64,000 bases of DNA from Leptodesmis sichuanensis A121 (GTDB lineage: Bacteria > Cyanobacteriota > Cyanobacteriia > Leptolyngbyales > Leptolyngbyaceae), in NCBI RefSeq assembly GCF_021379005.1, contig NZ_CP075171.1, forward strand, positions 4,464,001 to 4,528,000. Direction: 5' to 3'. The position numbers and the translations under genes were made by a program. The notes under the pieces were generated by a model, which searched no databases, was not told where the DNA came from, and was given only the letters and a program-made list of their open reading frames with translations. Of the stretch, positions 53,852-63,127 are shown in pieces (position 1 is the first letter of the stretch; every line of letters begins with the position of its first letter).

Positions 53852-54967
53852 ATGGTGAGAACCAATACCAAAACTGGCCTTGTGAACACTGCTCTGTCCA
53901 ATTCCCAACTTCGGATTCAGCAGCAATATCGTCAAATTCAACGGGAATTGCTGGGAGGGTTAGTTTCCCTGTTTGCCGTATTTCTGCTGGGTACAGGCTG
54001 GTATCACCTGGTAGAAGGTTGGCGTTGGGTGGAGGCCGCTTATATGTCGGTAATTACCCTGGCGACTGTTGGATTTATGGAAGTGCGGCCTCTGGGCGAT
54101 CGTGGGCGGATTTTCACAATTATGCTGATCGTGCTGGGAGTGGTGAGTATTGGGTACATCGTTAACCGATTTACAGATGCCCTAATTCAGGGATATTTTC
54201 AGGAAGGACTGCGATTGCAACGGCTGCAGCGACAAATGGAATCTCTGTCAGGGCATTACATCATCTGTGGATTTGGCCGCATGGGGCAACAAATTGCCGC
54301 TGAATTTCAGGCCGAAAAAATTCCGTTTGTGGTGGCCGATTCCGAAACTGAACCACTACAAATTGCCACCCAGTTAGGCTATACCGCCTTGCAGGGGGAT
54401 GCCACTCGTGACGAAACGTTGACTCGGCTTGGGATTCAGCGGGCTGCCTGTTTAATCACCGCCCTACCCTCCGATGCAGAAAATCTCTACACGGTTCTCT
54501 CTGCCAAGACTTTGAATCCCAAAATTCGAGCGATCGCCCGCGCCAGTACGGAAGAAGCCCTGGTTAAACTGCAGCGGGCCGGAGCGGATACGGTCGTGTC
54601 GCCTTACATTACCGGGGGCAAACGGATGGCCGCTGCCGCGCTCAGGCCACAGGTAATGGATTTCGTGGATGGCATTCTATCGGGCGGTAGTCGCACCTTT
54701 TATATCGAAGAATTTGAACTGGATCCGGAGAGCTGTCCTTACCTGGGGCAAACGTTGGGAGAAGCCCGGTTACGGGCGCAGTGTGGCGTGCTGGTGTTGG
54801 CCATTCGGCGGGTGGATGGTACGCCGATCGTTGGCCCTACTGCAGACACGATTTTGATGCAGGGCGATCATTTGATTTGCATGGGAACCGCCAACCAGAT
54901 CCGGCACCTGAATCAGATTTTGTTCCCGATGCGATCGGATTTTCCCCGCCCACCGAAGCAGGCATAG
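53852..54967 (+). CDS. Potassium channel-like protein with TrkA-N (RCK) domains, altered filter
   Basis: 371 residues from ATG 53852. A two-helix pore (LLGGLVSLFAVFLLGTG, and IFTIMLIVLGVVSIGYIV) with pore loop ITLATVGFME is followed by a Rossmann RCK-N domain (IICGFGRMGQQIAAEF) and an RCK-C part. The selectivity filter reads TVGFM (ACT GTT GGA TTT ATG near 54062-54076) where family members have TVG[YF]G, so the second filter glycine is Met. Acidic nucleotide-binding residue in VVADSE. Frame open upstream to 53759 but without support. The following spacer is 400 bases. Confidence 0.85.
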   Translation: MVRTNTKTGLVNTALSNSQLRIQQQYRQIQRELLGGLVSLFAVFLLGTGWYHLVEGWRWVEAAYMSVITLATVGFMEVRPLGDRGRIFTIMLIVLGVVSIGYIVNRFTDALIQGYFQEGLRLQRLQRQMESLSGHYIICGFGRMGQQIAAEFQAEKIPFVVADSETEPLQIATQLGYTALQGDATRDETLTRLGIQRAACLITALPSDAENLYTVLSAKTLNPKIRAIARASTEEALVKLQRAGADTVVSPYITGGKRMAAAALRPQVMDFVDGILSGGSRTFYIEEFELDPESCPYLGQTLGEARLRAQCGVLVLAIRRVDGTPIVGPTADTILMQGDHLICMGTANQIRHLNQILFPMRSDFPRPPKQA

Positions 54968-55367
54968 TAATTCGAGAAACCAATCGTTTGCATACCCATC
55001 ACTCTGGCACCCCTGAGCAAATTTAGCCCGGTAGCGCTCCAGCGCAGGCTGATACAGCGGAGCGGTTGCCAGAACAAGTCCAGTACATTTTTTATTTACT
55101 GGAATTTATAAAGAATTTGTTGCTAGATATTAAGTTTTACTAGACCCGGTTTATCCTGAAAGGCATTCAAAGCTTGATGCTGAAAGCTTTTCAGTGTGTT
55201 CAAATCGTCCTCGTTTACCTAAAGTTACGAAAGCTATCACTGATTGCCCGATCACTGATTGCCATAGAGTATTTTCTACAGACGTAATTACGCCACTCAA
55301 ACCTACCCAATTAAGCATTTTGAAATGATGTCAAAGGCTCTGAATTACTGTTATTCAAAGGCGGGAC
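54968..55367. promoter_or_regulatory. Spacer upstream of the sbtA operon with a 13-bp direct repeat
   Basis: No gene seen. ATCACTGATTGCC occurs at 55236-55248 and 55251-55263, a 15-base period, flanked by CTAT before and ATAG after. A near-perfect palindrome CTGAAAGCTTTTCAG lies at 55180-55194. Low-CO2 genes in cyanobacteria are controlled by LysR-type regulators, so this is the likely control region, but I cannot match a consensus. Confidence 0.5.
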
Positions 55368-56348
55368 ATGAACATGGATGTTAGTTTGATTCTCTCCAAC
55401 ATCCTGAATCCGCCAGTCCTATTCTTTTTCCTGGGGATGACAGCCATCTTTGTGAAGTCAGATCTGGAAGTTCCGCCACCCATTCCCAAGCTGTTTTCGC
55501 TTTATTTGCTCTTTGCCATTGGCTTCAAGGGTGGCGTGGAACTGGCGAAGAGTGGGGTCAATCAAGAGGTGCTGCTCACGCTTGCGGCAGCTATTTTGAT
55601 GGCCTGTGCTGTGCCTGTCTACACGTTTTTTATTCTGAAACTGCAACTTGACCCTTACAATGCCGCCGCGATCGCAGCAACTTACGGATCGATCAGTGCG
55701 GTTACTTTCATTACTGCCAGTTCTTTCCTGGAACAACTCAATGTCAACTTTGATGGCTACATGGTTGCAGCACTCGCATTAATGGAGTCTCCAGCAATTA
55801 TTGTGGGGTTGATCCTCGTCAATCTGTCTACGTCCGAGGAAGAAAGCGATCGCGAGTTTTCTTGGCCTGAGGTATTGCAGGAAGCCTTTTTGAATGGGGC
55901 TGTCTTTCTACTGGTGGGTAGTCTACTGGTCGGTGTACTGACCGGAGAACGCGGGTGGCAAGTTCTGTCTCCCTTTACTCAGGATATGTTTTACGGTGTG
56001 CTGACCTTCTTTCTGCTGGATATGGGGTTGGTAGCGGCCAAAAGAATCAAGGATCTGAAAAAAATCGGTGTATTTCTGATCTCATTTGCCATTCTGACTC
56101 CAATATTGAACGCAGGGATTGGATTGCTCATTGCCCGCCTGATTGATATGCCTGAGGGAGATGCTTTACTGTTCTCAGTTCTGTGTGCCAGTGCATCTTA
56201 CATTGCTGTTCCAGCGGCGATGCGTTTAACAGTTCCAGAAGCAAACCCCAGCCTTTACATTTCAACAGCCCTGGCAGTCACATTTCCCTTCAATATCATT
56301 GTCGGTATCCCCTTGTATCAATACGGCATTAATTTGCTCTGGAGTTAA
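55368..56348 (+). CDS. sbtA: Sodium-dependent bicarbonate transporter SbtA
   Basis: High-affinity HCO3- uptake at the plasma membrane, part of the CO2-concentrating mechanism. 326 residues, about ten membrane helices in two inverted halves: NPPVLFFFLGMTAIFVKSD, SLYLLFAIGFKGGVELA, AAIAATYGSISAVTF in the first half and CASASYIAVPAAMRLTVPEAN in the second. The cytoplasmic loop TSEEESDREFSW joins the halves. Two ATG codons (55368 and 55374) follow an AGGCGG tract. sbtB starts 3 bases after the stop, so the pair is co-translated. Confidence 0.97.
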   Translation: MNMDVSLILSNILNPPVLFFFLGMTAIFVKSDLEVPPPIPKLFSLYLLFAIGFKGGVELAKSGVNQEVLLTLAAAILMACAVPVYTFFILKLQLDPYNAAAIAATYGSISAVTFITASSFLEQLNVNFDGYMVAALALMESPAIIVGLILVNLSTSEEESDREFSWPEVLQEAFLNGAVFLLVGSLLVGVLTGERGWQVLSPFTQDMFYGVLTFFLLDMGLVAAKRIKDLKKIGVFLISFAILTPILNAGIGLLIARLIDMPEGDALLFSVLCASASYIAVPAAMRLTVPEANPSLYISTALAVTFPFNIIVGIPLYQYGINLLWS

Positions 56349-56351
56349 ATC

Positions 56352-56666
56352 ATGCATCCAGTTAAACGGATCGAAATCATTTCTGACTCTGTAGAGTTAG
56401 GGAAAATTGTGGAAGCGTTGGAAAAGATAGGTGTTACCAGTTACTCCATCATCCACAACGTATCTAGTAAGGGCATCAAGGGAACTGTGTTTGATGACTC
56501 TGCTGTGACCATGCTGGACAATGTCTACGTGATTGCGTTTTGTTCCCCTGATAAAGCAAAGCCAGTGGTAGAAGAGATTCGCCCTATTTTGAACAAGTTT
56601 GGTGGCTCTTGCTGGATCTCAGAGGTCATGGAAATTCGTTCTGTCAGGTGTATTGCGTCCATGTAA
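56352..56666 (+). CDS. sbtB: PII-like carbon-sensing protein SbtB, R-loop absent
   Basis: Trimeric PII-like regulator that binds adenyl nucleotides (cAMP, ADP, AMP) and controls SbtA. 104 residues. KRIEIISDSVELGKIVEALE, the T-loop region HNVSSKGIKG, and VYVIAFCSPDKAKPVVEEIRP and GGSCWISEVMEI are typical. The C-terminus ends RSVRCIASM with one Cys (C100); the CGPxGC redox loop of the Synechocystis protein is missing. GGAG lies within the end of sbtA. The carbonic anhydrase gene follows after 21 bases. Confidence 0.94.
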   Translation: MHPVKRIEIISDSVELGKIVEALEKIGVTSYSIIHNVSSKGIKGTVFDDSAVTMLDNVYVIAFCSPDKAKPVVEEIRPILNKFGGSCWISEVMEIRSVRCIASM

Positions 56667-56687
56667 AGCAGGTTGAGGCAGATCAGT

Positions 56688-57383
56688 ATGAGTCGGATCA
56701 ATGGGTTTGTGGGGCGGCGGGATGTTTTGAGGCTCGCAGGGGCAGGGCTGGCAGCGGCGATCGTCGGCATGACTTGGGATGGTCGGTCTGTCAGAGCAGA
56801 AGATGCGCTTCCCCCGGATGCTGCGTTACAAAAGCTTTTGAGTGGCAATCAGCGATTTGTACAGCAGCATTCTGATCACCCCCATCAATCGGCAAAGCGG
56901 CTGCAAGAGGTCGCCTTTGCCCAACATCCCTATGCCACTATTCTCAGTTGTGCCGATTCGCGAGTTCCGGTTGAGATTGTGTTTGATGCAGGCATTGGTG
57001 ATTTGTTTGATATTCGTGTTGCTGGCAATATTGTCACAGCGGAAGTATTAGGCAGTCTGGAGTATGCAGCAGCGCTTTTGGGCACCAGTCTGATTATGGT
57101 ATTGGGGCATGAACGCTGTGGAGCCGTGACTGCTGCTGTGCAGAATGAATCCCTCTTGGGTAGCATTGGCTCTTTGGTCAAGGCGATTAAACCTGCCGTT
57201 AACCGGGTCAAAGATGGTGCAGATGACTTAATTGAACAGGCAGTCGTTGAAAACGTACATTACCAGATTGAACAGATGCAACAGCGCTCTTCCGTCCTGA
57301 CTCAACTGGTTAATCAAGGAAAGGTCAAGATTGTGGGTGGGCGTTATGACCTGGACACAGGAGTGGTGTCGGTGGTGACATAG
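56688..57383 (+). CDS. Tat-exported beta-carbonic anhydrase
   Basis: 231 residues from the ATG at 56688 with GAGG upstream. The N-terminus has the twin-arginine motif GRRDVLRLAGAGLAAAIVG and a likely cleavage after VRAED-like residues, so the enzyme should be outside the plasma membrane or in the thylakoid lumen. Zinc ligands: Cys in ILSCADSRVPVE with its Asp-Arg dyad, and His and Cys in GHERCGAV. Resembles the external EcaB class. Being third in the sbtA operon, it likely makes bicarbonate from CO2 for uptake or recaptures leaking CO2. Confidence 0.94.
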   Translation: MSRINGFVGRRDVLRLAGAGLAAAIVGMTWDGRSVRAEDALPPDAALQKLLSGNQRFVQQHSDHPHQSAKRLQEVAFAQHPYATILSCADSRVPVEIVFDAGIGDLFDIRVAGNIVTAEVLGSLEYAAALLGTSLIMVLGHERCGAVTAAVQNESLLGSIGSLVKAIKPAVNRVKDGADDLIEQAVVENVHYQIEQMQQRSSVLTQLVNQGKVKIVGGRYDLDTGVVSVVT

Positions 57384-57536
57384 GTCGCAGGAAGATGACA
57401 AGCGGGCGATCGGCTTGGATGGCATGCGGTCAATTCTAAGCATCAATAGCCACCAGATTTGGCACTAAAAAGTAGTACTATATTTGCAGCAACTATTGCT
57501 TGTCCCTAACCCGCAGAATTCTGGACTCATTCATCT

Positions 57537-60383
57537 ATGTCTTCCAGTCATTTGTCCCATCCCGCTTCTGATCCAGGCCATCCCACTTCCTGGCATATCC
57601 TGGACGCAGAGAAGGCCGTTATTTTGTTAAACAGCGATCGCACGGAGGGCCTGACTCTGGCTCAAGCGGCAGAGCGGTTGCAGCAGTATGGCCCCAACGA
57701 GTTGATCGAAACCAAGGGCCGCAGTTCGCTGGAAATTCTGTGGGATCAGTTCAAGAACATCATGTTGTTGATGCTGATCGCGGTGGCGATTATCTCCGCT
57801 GTTCTGGATGTCCAGGAGTCTCTGGCTTCTGGTCAGTTCGTCTTTCCCAAAGATGCGGCGGCAATCTTTTTGGTGGTTTTGCTCAACGGCATTTTAGGCT
57901 ATGTGCAGGAAAGTGGAGCCGAAAAAGCCCTGGCGGCTTTAAAAAATCTGGCTTCCTCAAAAGTGCGCGTGATTCGAGATGGTCGTCCGCTGGAGGTGGA
58001 TGCTAAAGAACTGGTGCCGGGAGATATCATGCTGCTGGAAGCTGGGGTGAAGATCTCGGCAGATGGTCGGATTCTGGAGGAGGCCAACCTGCAAGTGCGG
58101 GAAGCGGCGCTCACGGGAGAAGCCCATGCCGTCAGTAAGCAAGCCAATCAACTGCTACCTGCGGATGCTCCCCTGGGCGATCGTACCAATCTGGTTTACT
58201 CTGGCACAGAGGTTGTGCAGGGGCGAGCAACGGTGCTGGTGACCGAAACGGGGATGCACACGGAACTAGGTAAAATTGCCAGTGCCTTGCAATCTGTTGA
58301 AACGGAACCCACCCCCCTGCAGAAACGCATGGGCCAATTGGGAAATGCTCTGGTGACAGGAGCGTTGATTCTGGTGGCGATCGTCATTATCGGGGGAACG
58401 CTGTTCAATCCATCCCTGTTCCAGGAACTGGTGAAAGTGTCCCTCAGTATGGCGGTGGCCGTGGTTCCTGAAGGGTTGCCTGCCGTGATTACCGTGACCC
58501 TGGCTCTGGGAACACAACGAATGGTGAAGCGTCAGGCGTTAATCCGAAAATTGCCCGCCGTGGAAACTCTGGGTTCTGTGACGACGATTTGTTCGGATAA
58601 AACCGGAACGCTGACCCAAAACAAAATGGTGGTGCAAGCGGTGCATACTGCCAGTTGCTCAGCACGGGTGACGGGGGAAGGCTACAGCCCGGAAGGGGAA
58701 TTTGTGGCCGATGGCGAGCTGGCAATCAGTGTTCCTATAAAGGATCTGGCTGAACTGCAGCTACTCATGCAAGCCTGTGTGTTGTGTAATGATGCTGTGC
58801 TGCAGAAGGAGTACGGGGAATGGGCAATTTTGGGCGATCCAACGGAAGGTGCCCTACTGGCCGTGGCAGGTAAGGCAGGATTACGCAAAGATGATCTGGA
58901 TTACCAGTTTCCCCGTGTGGCAGAGTTTCCCTTCTCATCCGAACGCAAGCGGATGAGCGTGATGGTGAAAAATACACCGGACAATAGAAGTGAACTCTTT
59001 CCCTTCTTGATGTTCACCAAAGGGTCGCCAGAGTTGACGCTGGAACGGTGTCAATATATCCAAATCGGGACTCAGCAAGTTGAGATCACAGAGGCGATGC
59101 GATCGCAGATCTTAGAACAAAATAATCAACTAGCCAGTCACGGATTGCGAGTTCTGGGATTTGCCATGAAATCGCTGAGGGAATTACCCCCGGAAGCCTC
59201 CGAAGATGTTTCTGAGGCGGATCTGATCTGGCTGGGACTGGTGGGAATGCTGGATGCTCCCCGTCCAGAAGTGCGAGATGCAGTGGCTAAGTGTCGCGCT
59301 GCCGGGATTCGTCCCGTGATGATTACAGGGGATCACCAGTTGACGGCCCAGGCGATCGCGGAAGATTTAGGCATTGCCAAACCGGGTGATGGCATACTGA
59401 CCGGGCAACAATTGGAGAAACTTAGTCAATCTGAACTGCAATCTCAGGTGGAGCATATCAGCGTCTATGCGAGAGTCTCTCCGGAGCATAAACTGCGGAT
59501 TGTCCAGGCGTTGCAACATGAAGGCGAAATTATTGCCATGACAGGTGATGGAGTGAATGATGCTCCCGCCCTGAAGCAGGCAGACATCGGCGTGGCGATG
59601 GGGATTACGGGCACGGATGTGAGTAAAGAAGCCAGCGATATGGTGCTGCTGGATGATAACTTTGCCACGATCGTGTCGGCGGTGGAAGAAGGTCGAGTGG
59701 TTTACACCAACATCCGCCGCTTCATTCGGTACATCCTGGGGAGCAACATTGGAGAAGTGCTGACGATCGCTGCTGCTCCTCTACTGGGATTAGGTGGCGT
59801 ACCGTTGTCTCCCCTGCAAATTCTCTGGATGAACCTGGTGACAGATGGGATTCCGGCCCTGGCCCTGGCCGTTGAACCCGGTCGTCCGATCGTCATGCAA
59901 CAACCCCCCAAGAATCCCAAAGAAAACATTTTTGCCAGAGGGTTAGGGGCTTATATGATTCGGATTGGGGTCATCCTCGCGATCGTCACGATCGCCATGA
60001 TGGCCTGGGCTTACAACTTTACGCAACAAAACACCTTCGGCGGTACGCTGGATCCCGATCGCTGGAAGACGATGGTATTCACTACCCTGTGTTTAGCTCA
60101 AATGGGTCACGCGCTGGCCATTCGATCGAACACTCGCCTGTTTGCCGAAATCAATCCATTGACGAATCCATACCTGCTGGTTTCGGTGGTGGTCACCTCA
60201 ATTCTGCAACTGTTGTTGATTTACATCCCCCCGCTGCAGAAGTTCTTTGGCACCCATATCCTATCCTGGCAGGAACTACTGATTTGTATTGGCTTCAGTG
60301 CCATCATCTTTATCTGGATTGAGGCAGAAAAACTCCTCCTACGCTGGTTCAGCCGCCGTAACAAAGTGGGATATCCGCAGTGA
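57537..60383 (+). CDS. pacL: Cation-transporting P-type ATPase, PacL (Ca2+) type
   Basis: 948 residues. Actuator motif ALTGEAHAV, membrane motif [17 protein letters not shown] (calcium-site helix M4), phosphorylation motif [11 protein letters not shown], hinge [17 protein letters not shown], and a C-terminal cation-ATPase bundle. The PEGLP sequence and N-terminal domain place it with SERCA/PMR1-like type IIA calcium pumps, as PacL of Synechococcus. It should export or sequester Ca2+. A 150-base spacer separates it from the carbonic anhydrase gene; a MITE-like element begins 17 bases after its stop. Confidence 0.92.
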   Translation: MSSSHLSHPASDPGHPTSWHILDAEKAVILLNSDRTEGLTLAQAAERLQQYGPNELIETKGRSSLEILWDQFKNIMLLMLIAVAIISAVLDVQESLASGQFVFPKDAAAIFLVVLLNGILGYVQESGAEKALAALKNLASSKVRVIRDGRPLEVDAKELVPGDIMLLEAGVKISADGRILEEANLQVREAALTGEAHAVSKQANQLLPADAPLGDRTNLVYSGTEVVQGRATVLVTETGMHTELGKIASALQSVETEPTPLQKRMGQLGNALVTGALILVAIVIIGGTLFNPSLFQELVKVSLSMAVAVVPEGLPAVITVTLALGTQRMVKRQALIRKLPAVETLGSVTTICSDKTGTLTQNKMVVQAVHTASCSARVTGEGYSPEGEFVADGELAISVPIKDLAELQLLMQACVLCNDAVLQKEYGEWAILGDPTEGALLAVAGKAGLRKDDLDYQFPRVAEFPFSSERKRMSVMVKNTPDNRSELFPFLMFTKGSPELTLERCQYIQIGTQQVEITEAMRSQILEQNNQLASHGLRVLGFAMKSLRELPPEASEDVSEADLIWLGLVGMLDAPRPEVRDAVAKCRAAGIRPVMITGDHQLTAQAIAEDLGIAKPGDGILTGQQLEKLSQSELQSQVEHISVYARVSPEHKLRIVQALQHEGEIIAMTGDGVNDAPALKQADIGVAMGITGTDVSKEASDMVLLDDNFATIVSAVEEGRVVYTNIRRFIRYILGSNIGEVLTIAAAPLLGLGGVPLSPLQILWMNLVTDGIPALALAVEPGRPIVMQQPPKNPKENIFARGLGAYMIRIGVILAIVTIAMMAWAYNFTQQNTFGGTLDPDRWKTMVFTTLCLAQMGHALAIRSNTRLFAEINPLTNPYLLVSVVVTSILQLLLIYIPPLQKFFGTHILSWQELLICIGFSAIIFIWIEAEKLLLRWFSRRNKVGYPQ

Positions 60384-60399
60384 GGAAACCATAGAGAGA

Positions 60400-60481
60400 G
60401 CATGTCACCTTTGCAGGCCCTCATCCCCCAGCCCCTTCTCCCAACCTGGGAGAAGGGGAGCCGAGCCATCTCAAAGTCCCT
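60400..60481. mobile_element. MITE-like element, truncated inverted copy
   Basis: Matches the reverse complement of 8029-8110: terminal repeat GCATGTCACCTTTGC, then the CCCCTTCTCCCA/TGGGAGAAGGGG hairpin and GAGCCGAGCCATCTCAAAGTCCC. The other third, with its inner hairpin and second terminal repeat, is missing after 60481. Confidence 0.75.
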
Positions 60482-60590
60482 TTGCCCGTAATACAGCCCA
60501 GATCTCACCAGGATTTGAGTTGAAACGACGAATCCGCGCTTGGCTGGTAAGGACTTCTGCCAGTCCATCAATTTCGGTTGTTCCTAATTT
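60471..60590 (-). pseudogene. Possible short gene remnant next to the truncated MITE
   Basis: On the minus strand an open frame of 39 codons without a start reads KLGTTEIDGLAEVLTS then QARIRRFNSNPGEIWAVLRAK and stops just inside the MITE copy. Its composition looks protein-like and it breaks where the element begins, so it may be the remnant of a disrupted gene. The family is unknown to me. Confidence 0.25.
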
Positions 60591-60856
60591 TTAGATTCCT
60601 TCTAACGCAACCTCATCCTCAGAAGGGGGCTATGGTCATGTCATGACCATCAGGGTAATTCATCTTATTGAGTTAATTTTTCTTACATGTATTTTAGAAC
60701 ACCTGGTCAAATCATGTTTTTTTGAAATGATGAAATTACTTCCTTGTCCTGGACGCGCTGAAGAAATAACTTTTTGAGAACGCGACGATACTTTATCGGT
60801 TTAACTGCAAGGAGGTTGAAGCCTTCAAAAACTCTGTTGCCAGGTAAATCTACTCT
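60591..60856. promoter_or_regulatory. Control region upstream of the first sphX, with a 19-bp palindrome
   Basis: A perfect palindrome ATGGTCATG-T-CATGACCAT lies at 60632-60650. Further inverted repeats ATCAT/ATGAT (60711-60731) and TTGAAGCCTTCAA (60816-60828, next to a stranded AAGGAGG) follow. I searched by eye for Pho boxes (CTTAACCT-type repeats) and found none convincing. No gene seen. Confidence 0.5.
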
Positions 60857-61939
60857 ATGCTAGCGGGTACGAATAGAATCTTCAGTCGGTTGTTAGCATC
60901 TTTCGCAATTGTGGTAATCACGCTGCCTGGCTGCACGATCAATCAGGCGAACAGTTCAGGTTCCTCGAAACGCGCCATTAGCACAGAGATTAAAATTGAC
61001 GGTTCCAGTACGGTTTATCCCATCAGTGCTGCAATTGCAAAGGAATATGGCAGACTTAAAAGCGGCACGAAGATAGAGGTCAAATTCTCTGGTACCAGTG
61101 CGGGGTTTAACAAATTCTGTGCTGGAGAAACCCAGATTAGCAATGCCTCACGCCCTATCCTGTTACAGGAGGCTAGAGTTTGCGCCAACTCTGGTGTTCC
61201 CTTTATCGAATTGCCAATCGCCTTTGATGCCCTGACGTTAGCAGTCAATCCTCAAAATGATTGGGCCAAAGACATTACCCTCGATGAATTGCGGACAATT
61301 TGGGAACCGGCAGCGGAAGGCAAGATTAACAACTGGAATCAAATTCGTTCCTCCTATCCCAACCGACCGTTAAAACTGTTTGGTGCAGGACAGGACTCTG
61401 GTACTTATGACTATTTCAATGAAGTTGTTATCGGTAATCCTGATGCTAGCCGGAGAGATTACACCAGCAGTGAAGATGACAATGTGTTGGTAAGTGGCAT
61501 CGAAAAAGACCCTAACGCCTTGGGCTACATTCCTTTAGCCTACTTTGAGGCGGCTCAAGGCCGGCTCCGAGCGTTAGGAGTTGATAACGGGCAAGGGGCG
61601 GTGTTGCCCTCCCGTGAAGCCGTTACAAACGCTAAATATCAACCATTCTCACGACCATTATTTATCTACGTGAATGCGAAAGCAGCTCAAGAGAATCCGA
61701 AACTGCAAGAGTTTGTTGAGTATTACTTGACCCATGCTGGGCGAGTGTCTAATACGGTTGGGTATATTCCACTGCCAGCAGAGGCATACCGTTTAGCTAC
61801 CATTCAATTCACAAAAGGTGAGATTGGTACTGTCTTTGAAGGAGTGCCCCAACCCAACGTCACCATTGCAGAATTGCTTCGCCGACAAGCCGTTTTTCAA
61901 CTGACTGAGGAGCAAAGAACTAAACTTGAGCCAAAATAA
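60857..61939 (+). CDS. Phosphate-binding lipoprotein, SphX/PstS family, copy 1
   Basis: 360 residues. Signal peptide with lipobox VITLPGC (Cys at about residue 26), so anchored to the membrane. Phosphate-site motifs IDGSSTVYPISAAI, GTSAGFNKFCAGETQISNASRPI and GAGQDSGTYDYFNEVV are intact. An in-frame TAA 12 bases upstream fixes ATG 60857 as the first possible start. It is about 60-70 percent identical by eye to the next gene, a tandem duplication. No pstC, pstA or pstB adjoins, so it must borrow a permease. Its place beside arsR suggests a role in phosphate/arsenate handling. Confidence 0.92.
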   Translation: MLAGTNRIFSRLLASFAIVVITLPGCTINQANSSGSSKRAISTEIKIDGSSTVYPISAAIAKEYGRLKSGTKIEVKFSGTSAGFNKFCAGETQISNASRPILLQEARVCANSGVPFIELPIAFDALTLAVNPQNDWAKDITLDELRTIWEPAAEGKINNWNQIRSSYPNRPLKLFGAGQDSGTYDYFNEVVIGNPDASRRDYTSSEDDNVLVSGIEKDPNALGYIPLAYFEAAQGRLRALGVDNGQGAVLPSREAVTNAKYQPFSRPLFIYVNAKAAQENPKLQEFVEYYLTHAGRVSNTVGYIPLPAEAYRLATIQFTKGEIGTVFEGVPQPNVTIAELLRRQAVFQLTEEQRTKLEPK

Positions 61940-61974
61940 TACCCACCTTTGGAGTCCGGAGGAGACATAAGTTA

Positions 61975-63045
61975 ATGCTTCACAAAACACTCATCAAACC
62001 AGGGCTATCCTTTTCTGCGATCGCGGCAACACTCGCGTTAGCCGCCTGCACCTCTCCCCCCCAGCCTGAACAGAAAACCTTGATTGGGCCACCTGCTGGA
62101 AAGATTGTGGCAGATGGGTCCAGTACGGTCTACCCGATCACTGATGCCGTTGCCAAAGCTTTTCGGGCGACACCAGAGGGAGCAAACGCCGACATTGAAG
62201 TTAAATTTGCAGGTTCCACGGCAGGATTTCGGCGATTCTGTGCCGGAGAAACAGACATCAATGATGCCTCCCGCCCAATTTCGAAAGAAGAACTATCAAC
62301 GTGTGTCAACAATGGGGTTGCTTTTATCGAGTTACCCGTGGCCTTTGATGCCCTGACTATTGCGGTCAATCCCCAAAACTCCTGGGCAAAAGACATGACC
62401 GTTGCTGAACTGAAGCAAGTTTGGGAACGAGCCGCGCAGGGCAAGATTACTAACTGGAATCAAATCCGATCGTCCTATCCCAACCAACCTCTCAATTTGT
62501 TTGGAGCCGGGGCTAATTCTGGCACCTTCGATTACTTCAATGAAGTGATCACGGGTGGGAGAAACAATGCCCGCTCTGACTATGTGGGCAGTGAAGACGA
62601 CAACGTTCTTGTGCAAGGAATTCAAAAATTTCCGGGAGCACTGGGGTACATTCCTCATGCATATTACGTAAAGAACAAGAATGCCATCAAAGCGCTGCCG
62701 ATCGACAACGGTAAAGGGGCCGTTCCGCCGGATGATGAGAATATCAAAAATGCTTCTTATCAGCCCCTGTCTCGTCCCCTGTTTATTTATGTCAACTCCA
62801 AAGCAGCTCAGGACAAGCCAAAACTACGGGCGTTTGTAGAGTTCTATCTGAAACAAGCACCCACGTTAGTGGAGAGCGTAGGCTATTTACCCTTGCCACA
62901 GGAGGCTTACCGACTTGCAGAGATTCAATTTACCCGAGGCGAAATTGGTACGGCTTTTGAGGGGATTCCAGAACCGAACATCACAGTGGCTGAGTTGTTG
63001 CGTCGGCAGACCACATTCCAGGCAGAACAAGCCAGTAAGCCGTAG
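61975..63045 (+). CDS. Phosphate-binding lipoprotein, SphX/PstS family, copy 2
   Basis: 356 residues. Lipobox LALAAC (Cys at about residue 24), then VADGSSTVYPITDAV, GSTAGFRRFCAGETDINDASRPIS and GAGANSGTFDYFNEV, the same order as copy 1. GGAGGAG precedes the ATG by about 10 bases, 35 bases after copy 1, so both are on one transcript. Main differences from copy 1 are in the signal peptide and the region after it. Binding-site residues appear conserved, so it likely binds phosphate. Confidence 0.92.
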   Translation: MLHKTLIKPGLSFSAIAATLALAACTSPPQPEQKTLIGPPAGKIVADGSSTVYPITDAVAKAFRATPEGANADIEVKFAGSTAGFRRFCAGETDINDASRPISKEELSTCVNNGVAFIELPVAFDALTIAVNPQNSWAKDMTVAELKQVWERAAQGKITNWNQIRSSYPNQPLNLFGAGANSGTFDYFNEVITGGRNNARSDYVGSEDDNVLVQGIQKFPGALGYIPHAYYVKNKNAIKALPIDNGKGAVPPDDENIKNASYQPLSRPLFIYVNSKAAQDKPKLRAFVEFYLKQAPTLVESVGYLPLPQEAYRLAEIQFTRGEIGTAFEGIPEPNITVAELLRRQTTFQAEQASKP

Positions 63046-63127
63046 GTCTGATGTCATGGTTGCCGAATGTGTGCCCAGAATTTGTAAAGTCGTGACAGAT
63101 GGGAGGAGATGCTTTAGGATCGGTTAA

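Noticed and set aside
60651-60700. Pho box upstream of sphX
   Set aside because: TTA-containing runs are present but not in the 8-base repeat with 3-base spacing expected for PhoB-type sites.
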